A DNA stretch of 64,000 bases from Macrocystis pyrifera. Its lineage: Eukaryota > Sar > Phaeophyceae > Laminariales > Laminariaceae. Under the pieces are notes generated by a model, which did not search any database, was not told where the DNA came from, and saw only the letters and a program-made list of their open reading frames with translations. The DNA is taken from NCBI GenBank assembly GCA_031763025.1, contig JASSKH010000029.1:6408362-6472361 (forward strand). The letters run 5' to 3'. A program made the translations under genes and the position numbers. Below, piece after piece: positions 48,337-57,800 of this stretch; within the stretch, counting starts at the first letter, position 1; every line of letters begins with the position of its first letter.

Positions 48337-50239
48337 TCAAGTTGAGCTCCAAGCGGCGCCGAGTCTACCCGCGGACAGCCGTTTAGCCTTGCCCCACTCA
48401 ATCAGATCCTCGTCCCCGTACCGTTTGGCCGCACAATACGTGACCTCGTCCCATGGGCAGGCTTCTGCCCGCGCCCACTGCAATATATCGAGACGGCTTT
48501 TGCCATTGCGGCACCTGCGCACGTGCGTTGGTCCCAGGGACAGCCGTTGCGCCGCGCCCATTCCAGCACCTGGAAATTACCGCACCTGGCCGCTTCGGAG
48601 CACGTATCGCCATCCCATGGACAGCCTTGCACCCGCAACCATTGTAATATGTGCAGATTCCCTGCGGCGGCTGCAGATGCACACGTGTTCTCGTCCCAGG
48701 GGCAGCCGTTAGATTGGGCCCATTTTAGAACGTGAAGTTGGCCAATCCGAGCTGCCTGGATACATATGCGAGTATCCCAAGGACAGCCTTGGGCTCGAGC
48801 CAACTCCATTGATGTCAAAACGACCTGCCGCGGCTGCACGGACGAGCGTGTGGTTGGGGTGGCTATCGTTGCCCAAGGGGCAGCCGTTACACAGAGCCCA
48901 TTGAGCACTTCCCAATGACCTCTGCCGGCTGCCTCGCTACATGTAACCCCACCACCCCAGCCGACGTCGTTTGCCCGCGCCCATTTCAACACGTCAAGCT
49001 TCCCTTCGTGTACGGCCCACTCGGATATACGGGCAATGCTCGATGTTGTGGTTGCTGGCCTTCATCCATTGGAGAATATGAAGGTGCCCCTTGCTAGCCG
49101 CGAGCGTGCCGGCGTTTGTGGGTAGGGGGCAGCCGTCGGACACCATCCATTGCAGCGTGCTCAAGTGCCCGTTGCGAAGAGCGCCTTCACACGGGTTATC
49201 GTGCCAGGGACATCCGTGGGCCCTCACCCACTGAAGCACCTCGAGGTGCCCTCCCTCAGCAGCACACGCGCACGTTATGTAGTTCCACGGGCAGCTGCGA
49301 GCTCGCGCCCACTTGATAATGCCGAGGTGTCCGCCCCCAGCAGCATTCGCGCATGTTCGGCCGCCCCAAGGACACCGTTTCGAACGCGCCCATCGTAGGA
49401 TATCGAGATGTCCTGAACCGGCGGCCTCGCTACATGTAGTTTCGTCCCAGCGACAGCCACGATCTCGCGCCCATTGGAGAATTCCGAGGTGTCCTCCCCC
49501 AGCAGCCTTCGAGCAAGTTGCTTCATCCCATGAGCAGTTTTCACTACGTGCCCACTGCAGTATCTCCAGATTCCCTGAACTAGCGGCCTCACTGCACGTA
49601 GTTGCGTCCCAGGGGCAGTCGTTAGCGTGTGCCCACATTAGAATGCGTAGACTGCCCCCCCCCGCAGCGCTCTGCAAAGCACCTTGCGCCAGCCGCGGCC
49701 CTCGCCGAGTACCCACTGGATCATTTCGAGGTTCCCTCGTGCGACAGCTTTGAAGCAAACCTTCTCGGGCATAGGGCACCCGTTCAAATTAGCACACCGA
49801 AGCACATCAACCCGCGCAGTCTTCGGCGATGTGTTCGGCAATGTGTTGGCGTACCCTCCAAGAATTTTCCTAGGCCTCCGTCGAAACTCCACTGCAGCTG
49901 AGATGGAGAAGTTTCAGCCGTTATGGCTCTTGTTGTTTTCGGCCGGTTCCCCCAAGCGTGCCTCCATTCCTTCGACACGCCGGCGAAAAACAAGTACTGG
50001 TTGGAGAGCAGTTCCGCCAGCACCGTCATCACGTCTCGGTTTGTGTGAAGCGGAAAGCACGCGTCAGAAGAAGAGCGTTCCTCTGTAGCTTCGGTTCTTG
50101 CCGCGGTCTTCGAGGTTCTGAACGCAGAACAGTTGGTAATGGTCGAAGGAAACAAGCATTCAGTTTTTTTCCAAGGCCTGGTGACGATATTGCACAACAC
50201 ACATTTCGTAAAAGCAGCTCTGGTCAAGCAAACATTCAT
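48337..50239 (-). pseudogene. decayed ankyrin-like repeat gene, minus strand
   Basis: Relative of the intact gene at 30645. The N-terminal part reads TNRDVMTVLAELLSNQ and FFAGVSKEWRHAWG near 50030-49960, followed by at least fifteen 27-residue CPWD repeats down to 48337. The array is thus longer than in the intact gene. Frame breaks that I can place: about 49870; at the nine-base C run 49655-49663; about 49030, after which repeats continue in another frame (HEGKLDVLKWARAND); about 48900; about 48830; and about 48520. About six shifts make it a pseudogene; one (the C run) could be a sequencing error. The start (50239) is the nearest in-frame Met and is uncertain. Confidence 0.8.
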
Positions 50240-50594
50240 CACATGGGTCTGCTTCCGCTCGTAGACACAACGAACTGGCAAAATGCAGACCAACCCTTCT
50301 TTGCACGGTCCACCTCTCGTGCCGATTGTCACTCGCACCGTCTGCTTCAAGAAGGGGATCAGCTAGCGCTACGCCTCAGCACCCGCAACCACGAGACACA
50401 CTAAAACGAGCTAGGCTCGCGCGGGCATCCGAAGTGACTCAAACTGTCGGCTGCGTTACCGATTTACGTGATTTCCCCTGGGTGTCCGAAGAATGACCCC
50501 ATGAGGAGGTCTGCCTCTAGGAGAAATCCTAGCCCAAAGCACAAGGGACATGCCCAACGGCGTGCCAGGTATCAGATGAAGTATGTACAAACCC

Positions 50595-50706
50595 TATTAC
50601 GGGGGGCCACAGTAAATAGGACCTAATATTGTTAGTAAAAATATAGGTGAATATACACTTTTTTGTGTGTACCGTAGGTCCTATTTACTATGGTCCCCCG
50701 TAATAG
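50595..50706. mobile_element. MITE family 2, copy J
   Basis: Ends tattacggggggccacag and ctatggtcccccgtaatag; both arms are well kept, and it faces as copies F, G and I. Confidence 0.8.
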
Positions 50707-51266
50707 GTACGAAGTCAAATTGGGGGCACACCTGTCACTTTCATGGTAGAGGTTTCGTTTCGATATTTTGGCGTGCGGGCTGGCCATGGTGCGCTCTCCC
50801 CCTAGGTCACTTTCTTCAGGGGGGGCTGCTTTCCCGAGCTTGACCTGCCGGCTAGCCATGGTACGTGCGCGCTGGTCGTCGAGAAGAACGAGAATAAAGG
50901 CTTCGCACCACAGCAGCAGCAGCCAAGAGCAGCAACATGGAGAAGCAGCAGCAAGAACCGTAGGGGCAGTGCAAGTTGAGTGGTAACTTCTGGGGTGCGT
51001 TGCATAAGACCAGCAAGGACGGCTGCAAGTATCTACCCACGCCATAAAAAAAAAAGAAAAACTCGAATAACTTTTCAGCGCCATCAAAAATGAATACTTG
51101 AGATAAGACTGTACATCGAGACAATTCGTAAGATTATCGTTCTTCAAGTACATCACAACTATCGTCAGGGAGTTTGGATGTCGTGCACGGTCTAAATGTT
51201 TTTTCTGAGTGTGTGTGGGATTTTCATCTTGAAAGTTATCATTTGGAATCCTTGTCGAAAACCACT

Positions 51267-51372
51267 CACTGTAAAGCGAACATTTTCTGCTGTACCAAAA
51301 CATAAAAGTCGTGGAGAACCTCACTGTAAAGCGAACATTTTCTACTGTACCAAAATATAAAAGTCGTGGAGA
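51267..51372 (+). repeat. 55-bp tandem duplication
   Basis: 'cactgtaaagcgaacatttt' at 51267 and 51322. The copies end with 'ataaaagtcgtggagaa' and differ at only a few bases. Confidence 0.85.
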
Positions 51373-51888
51373 AAGCGATTTTTTTGTTTGTACTGAGGGC
51401 AAAAAACGGCGGGTGAATTGTTGTGTATTCCTTCAATACGCAACTGGCAATGCCTGAAAACAAAATCTCAAATAACTACCCCTCCACTACAGCAGTACCG
51501 TACTTTTTTTTATATCATCACTTTTAATTTCCAGTCTAACTCGTACGAGGTTTTACCCTCAACGATCTTTTGGACAAGCCGTGGTCAGAGTTGTCGTCCC
51601 TTCTCTCCCCCAGTACATGCCTTTATTTTTTGTCTCACATAGGGTTCAGCATTCCCACTGCTCGTCGATTTTTCATCGAATGTAGCTGACTCACGCTCTC
51701 GCGCTTTCCGCTAATCAGTTTGTTATGCAAGAAAAAGTCCCTACTACTGGTAGCATGCACTCGGCGAGACTCGAACCCACGAAGTTGTGCTGCACCGCAC
51801 AAATTGATGTGCGAGAACAACTACTGCTGTACGATGTTCGGATCGTGGAAACGTACACGACTACGAGCGGTGCGGTCATCCAAATATT

Positions 51889-52763
51889 CAGGGCTTTTCG
51901 CGGGTCATGACCCAACCCGCGGGTCGGGTCACGGGGTGTTCAAAATGTCACGGGTCGGTTCAGGTCGGGTCAGGAAGTGTTCAAAATCTCACTGGTAGGG
52001 TCGGGTCGGGTCAAGAGGTTTTCAAATCTCGCGGGTCGGGTCAGGTCGGCTAGAGAGTTTTTCAATTCTCACGGGTCGGGTCGGGTCGGGTCGAATCAAG
52101 CACTTTTCAAATCTCACGGGTTGGGTCGGGTCAAGAGGTGATGAAAAGCTCACGGGTCGGGTCAGGTCATCACCCGTGAGAAACTGGTCACTCGCGGGTC
52201 GGGCAAGCATGACCCACGAGTTGTTGCCCGCTGACCCGCGGGTCAGACCCGCGCATCCGGCCCGCGGATCCGACACTTGAAACACTTCCCGCTCTCTTAC
52301 CCAAAGGCTTCTCTCGTACAAATACTCAATAATACTCCTTTGGTATCTAATTATTCAAGCATTAAAACACCGCCAAATCTATACACGCATGTCCGCATCC
52401 ATCCATACCCACTGCAGCCAGGCCACATGTCGCTGCTGGGCACGAAAATGAATATTAAATTGTTTTAGAAGTGTCGACCCACGGGCGGGATCCGCTGGTC
52501 GAACTTGCGGGTCAAGATAAACGGTCTCGCGGGTCAAGATGACCCGACCCGCATGAAACCCGTCACGGGTCAATCCGAAAGTGGCGGGTCGGGTAGGGTC
52601 GGGTCAGGAGGTTTTGACATCTCGCGGGTCGGGTCGGGTCAGGAGATTCTCAGATCTCGCGGGTCGGGTCGGGTCAAGTCAACACACCTCAAACTTTTCG
52701 CAGGTCGGGTCGACCCGACTCGACCCGACCCGTGAGGTTTGACCTGACCCGCAAAAAGCCCTG
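51889..52763. mobile_element. non-autonomous hAT transposon (875 bp)
   Basis: Terminal inverted repeats CAGGGCTTTTCGCGGGTC (left) and GACCCGCAAAAAGCCCTG (right). Both sides are flanked by the perfect 8-bp target duplication CAAATATT (51881-51888 and 52764-52771), the mark of hAT insertion. The interior is packed with GGGTC motifs, mostly forward in the left half and in both directions in the right half, the kind of subterminal sites hAT transposases bind. No transposase frame is present, so it would need one supplied elsewhere. The exact duplication suggests recent movement. Confidence 0.92.
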
Positions 52764-52771
52764 CAAATATT

Positions 52772-54321
52772 CAAAATCCGGGGCGAATGCACCATCTATC
52801 TGCTTGCAGCGAGCAGTACCGAGTGCGTCTATACATAAGAATCAAAGACAGTTCGCAAATCGTACGATTACCATCAGCCAGCAGCGTCAAGGTCTCGTCG
52901 CTAGACTGAAAAATGACGTTAAACTACAGCCGCTACGCTATGGTGAACTCTGATTTATCATCGTACAAAGGTGATCGGATGTTTTTAAGTGCCCTGGACT
53001 TCTACTGCATGTTCGATCGGCAATACATTTCGTAAAGCGGATTGTGAAGTACAGCTAGGACAATATCGTAGCAGTGCGACTAAATGAAGCCCGGGCAAGC
53101 GTGCTCTAAACTACAGCGGGGCTGATCATGCGTACCAGGTACCCTGATACCATATTTCGTTGCACGAGCAAATTCGGAGAGGTGTACTGCTGCTGTATGC
53201 TTGGCATATTTGTAACAAAATCGCGACACAACAAGCTCAAGCACCACACAGTTCAAGTTTCTGGAAACGTGTTCGCACCAGTCCTGTTTTTAGCGAGGCA
53301 GCATAATACACGGTCGCAAAGCGACTCACCATTCGACGCTCCACGAACGAAGCCAGAAAGAAGAACTTCGAACGATATCATTCTCACTACCGACGTGTTT
53401 CGGCCTGCACAAACGTTACTACTGCTGCTGCTGCTGGTGATATTTGGTCGGGAAGGTCAACCTGTTCAAGCGCTGGCAAACGAGATCCTGGGCGTACCTA
53501 GGGCAGCCCACGCGTTTAGAGGAACCAACCGGCAACAGCAAAAGCGCCATACACAGGACCTCACCCAAGCTGCAGGTACCAGTAGGTGTAGGTTGTACAA
53601 GAAGAACCCAAACCCCGAACTCGCCCGGAAGGCCTCGAACTCCAGAGAACGTCTAAAGAGTAAAGATATTACCGTATGTCAGGAGACGGCTTGACTGACG
53701 GCAATTTGTCTTTTGTTTTCCTTGACTGACGCCAAATTACAGGGTTTTATTGTAGACGACTCGGATCCACACCCTTGACCGGTGCACGGTTTCCCTTGAC
53801 TGACCGCCCGTCTCCTGATATTTTTCTGAAACGTCTGATGAGCCGAGCGTGCGGCGAAACTACGTATCATCCAATCACGTCAGAGCACAGAAGACGAAGG
53901 CAGCCCCGAACCCGGAACAGGCATGCTTATTGTTGGAAAGCCTACGATTGTTTAGGGCGGTGCTCCGTGTTCGTCCGCGTGCTCTGAACCCTGCGCAGGG
54001 TCTCTACCCTCGAGTGCCCAGCTCGAATGTTTCGAATGCGGCGTGATATTTTTTGTTTGGGTGACAACTCTACAGTACGAGAGCCTCGCAGAATCAAAAT
54101 AGCATGGCCAAGACTGCCGTTACTGCCGCTAGGCCAAAAGATTGGTTGACTGTGGTCGGCGGGGGAGTACACATATCTTTCATTCACCCGAGGTGGTTTC
54201 CCTCGTGCCTTGTATCCACTTGTCCTTGTCTTGAAACTTCGATTTTTTTTTGGTGATTGCTTGTGGTTTCCGCCTTGTTGTGTGCGTCTGGGTATACCGG
54301 CATGCCATGCCCATCTTGTGG
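52772..54321. other. region between hAT and Gypsy elements
   Basis: A 188-codon open frame at 53128-53694 has no recognisable domain and contains a CTG-derived Leu run; I do not call it a gene. The only structure seen is the short inverted-repeat element at 53680. Confidence 0.35.
53680..53817. mobile_element. candidate small inverted-repeat element (138 bp)
   Basis: Starts CAGGAGACGGC and ends GCCCGTCTCCTG, with further inner complementarity (ttgactgacgg and tgactgaccg) but no clear target duplication. Single copy in the window, so the call rests on the ends alone. Confidence 0.45.
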
Positions 54322-54325
54322 GCCT

Positions 54326-54557
54326 TGTAGCCAAAAGATACCAAGCCGTGGAGGTTTCAGTGTAATCGCATGTGTGAGTGGAGCAGTGGCCGGGGATCCT
54401 GTGTGATGTCCCCTAGCCACCTGGCTCGTGGTCCGATGAGGATCACTCCGTGATAATACAAGCTCTAAGAACAAGACTTACTGAGTGCGAGGCCAGCGAG
54501 ACTGGTGGAGTCCCTCGCTGGAAGCCCTCTTGCTGATATCATCTGGCAGAGGCCATA
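54326..54557 (+). repeat. 5' LTR of the Ty3/Gypsy element
   Basis: 232 bp, TGTAGCCAAAAG to GAGGCCATA, the same as 59854-60085 by eye. Confidence 0.92.
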
Positions 54558-54852
54558 ATATCTAGATATTCGCGGAACTTCTGTTGGAGGAGTTTTCGGC
54601 TGCGGAGTATTGGGTCACAGCTGGGAAGGCAGTTGGCCCGTTGGACGGATCGAAACGGCTTGAAGCGCACAGCAGGGGAGGACGCTCCGGGAGCTGGAGG
54701 ACGCACAGGTCAGGCGGCAGTTTCTCCGTTATTACAGTAGAGTCCAGGTGGACTGCTGTGGATTATGGCGCACACGGCAAGCACGCCGCTGGTGGTAGGG
54801 GAGTCTCTGACTCCACCGAAATACGGAGAGGTGTGGACCGAGCAGGCCTCTC

Positions 54853-57800
54853 GTGTTTTTTTACGCAGCGTACCTCGATTATGAGGAACGGCTGCAGCTC
54901 GCCAACGCTCAGGGGGTGGTTCAGCACTCCAAAGTGAGCATGGGCCAGCTTATCCCCAATTACATTCATCGGTGTTTTGAGGGATTTTACAAGCATCAGA
55001 CTACGATGACCGCCTCGGAGTTGTTGGACGCTGTTAGGCAGCACGCTGGTTACACAACCACCAGCAACAGATTTGACACCTCGCGGGCGGCAGCGGACTT
55101 GCGTCGCGTTCTCTCAATGAGGCGCGATGAAAAGCAGGGCGGTGAAACATCCGTCAAAGACCGCGCGATGATGGTAAACTCCGCTATGGAAAAGTATTTT
55201 GCGGAGAATCACGCGGTGCATGCCATGTACCGCGCGCAGGACCGTTCGTGGTTGCCCGGACCGGCGGAATTTGTGAGCATGGCGTTGGTGGATGGCTTAT
55301 GGCCGTCCGAGTTCAAAAAGTACGTAAAAGGTCAGCTAACGTACGCTGCAGGGTGGAAGAAGGACCCGGCATTGGTCATGGACCAAATTTTTTCTGCTGC
55401 AGAACAGTGGAAATTCATCGAGGCGTATGGTCGGAAAGATGCTGCAGGGGCAGCTGAACCGCGACGCCAACAGCAGCAGAAACCGAAACAGCAGCAGTCC
55501 GCGAAAAAGTCGTTTGTTCGCGTCTGTTTCGAGTGTGGTGATCCCAACCATTATGTTTCTGATTGCCCAAAAGCTCGCGGTGGCGGCACAGCTCCCAGCA
55601 GTGGTGGGCGCGGGTCGTCAGGGTATCGCGGGGGCCGCAATGGCGGCCGGGGCAGATTCAACCATGGACGCGGGCGCGGTGGCCGTGGTGGCAATCAATT
55701 GACAGCGGGCGGTGGAACTTCTGCTGTTGCTTCTTCAACTTCTGGTGCGCCAGCGGCAGGAGCCGCTGGGTCGGGATCTGGTTCGTCTGTTGCCGGCCGA
55801 GCTGTATACGTTGGAGGAGCTGGAACATCGGTGGGTGCTGCTGGAGCGAGAACTTCGCCATCCACCGAGCGGGCGGAGTCAGTGTCTGGTGCTGCTGCAG
55901 GGGCGGTAGCGCCGGAACCGTCTGTATATTCGACGTCTTGGTCGGGGTGGACCGCCGATTCTATTTCTTCGGCGCCGGCTGTAGGAGGGCAGCCATGGCG
56001 TCAGGTGACTCTTGGTACCGACCAGAGTTCAACGGCAGGTGAAGTGCCTGTCGATCGCAGCGCTGAGTGTTTACGCGCTGATCTCTCTTTGCCAGGGTCG
56101 GTTGGTTCGCTGATGGCGCGTGTGATCCTTGATTCGGGGTCGGCGCTCACGTCCATCGGTGTCGGCTTACTTCAGCAGCTGTCTTCGCATTTCGGCGGCG
56201 CCGATCTGCAAATTCCGTTCGAAAATGGCCCGCAGCAGGCGAAAACCGCTACGGGTGTTTCAGTGATGGTCACGCACAAAACGGTGCCGATTGCCGTGAG
56301 TGTACGGACGCCGTGGGGAGCGGTGAAATTGGAGCCCATCACTTTCGCGGTCATGCCTGGTACAGATAACGTAGTTCTGTTTGGCATGGCTACCATGAAA
56401 GCTCTTGGCATCGACGTCTACCGTGAAGCTCTGGAGAAGCTTCGCCCTCGCGCAGTGCCGGTATCGACCGGTGTGGAGACTCCGAGTTACCTTGCGGCGC
56501 GCAGAGTGACGGTTTCCGTGCGTGCTTTTCAGACCGAGGCTACGGTGGATGCTCCGGAGGACAAGGCGGTGGAACATTTGGTCGACCGGGGGCCAGACAT
56601 GTTCATGGATCCGGAGGAGGAGCGGACGGCCCGAGAACGGGCGTTGGAGGACAGCGTGCAGCAGGCAGAGCAGAGTGGATTAAGCGTCGGCGGAGCAACC
56701 CGTTTGCGCGAAATTTTGGCTCGTCGCGTGGGTGCTTTTCGCCGTGCGCTGTGTGGTGATCCGCCAGCGCAAGTGGAGCCGATGCGAGTGCAGCTGAAGC
56801 AACAGGCGAAGCCTGTCAAGGCAACGCCACGTCGGTACGAACCGACGAAAAGGGACTGGCTCTCGAAGTGCATTGCTGCTTTGGTGTTTTTTGGCTTTGT
56901 CTACCACAACATCCAGGCGGTGTGGGCGAGTCCGGCGATGGCGGTGCCCAAGAAGGACTCTTTCCGTTTGGTGAGCGACTACTCGGCGGTGAACGCACAG
57001 GTGGAGAAGTCCCCGGGCGTCATGCCCAACCATGAAGACATGGGAGATCTGCTGGGGGCGCGTTTCTTCGGCAAGCTGGACCTACTTCAAGGGTACTGGC
57101 AGATGCCTTTGGCTCCGGAGGCGCAAGACGTCTTCACCATGGCGACAAGCGACGGTTTGTTCACGCCTACCCGTGTTCCCCAAGGTGTTTTGAATGCGAC
57201 TTCTTATTTCCAAGGTGTCATGACTGAAGTGTTGCGTGGTTTGGATTGCAAAGTTTGGGTCGATGACGTTTTCTTTTTCGCAGACACCGAAGAAGCTCTT
57301 CTGCAGCTGCTTGATGACATTCTTGAACGCCTGGAGAATGTTGGACTGTTTGTCGCCGCCCACAAGTGTACCTTCTTCTCTCGTGAACTGGTCTGGTGTG
57401 GTAAGGTGTATTCCAATGGTGTCGTGTCCCATGACCCCGCTCGAGTGCAAGGTTTAAGTGAAATGCGTCGTCCCGAAAACGCTGGAGAACTAATGCAATT
57501 CTTGCAGGCTGTCAACTGGTTGCGTACATCGTTACCACGTTTAGCGGAAACGGTAGCACCGTTACGTGATTTTTTGGAGGAGCTCCTTGTTGGGGCTACA
57601 CGTCGGACTAAGCGAGTGGCGCGCAATCGTGTCATCAAGGATACCGCGTGGACGGAGGATCGGGTGCGGGCGTGGAATGCCGCACGGGGTTTGGTGGCGC
57701 AAGCAGTGCCGCTTCATCATCCTCGTCCCGGGTGCGTTGTTTTGATGTTTCCTGACGCTTCTGATTTCCATTGGGGTAGTTTTCTCACCCAAGTGCCTGA

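Larger units (their letters stand above)
50240..51888. other. non-coding region with small repeats
   Basis: Holds MITE family 2 copy J and a 55-bp tandem pair (both listed), short CAG interruptions near 50910-50960, and a tRNA-like stretch near 51760-51840 (see findings). Confidence 0.4.

Noticed and set aside
51889-52763. Simple minisatellite of GGGTCGGGTC
   Set aside because: The inverted ends and 8-bp target duplication show that it is a transposon whose interior is rich in this motif.
53128-53694. 188-codon open frame
   Set aside because: Contains a CTG-derived Leu run and no recognisable domain; composition is not clearly coding.
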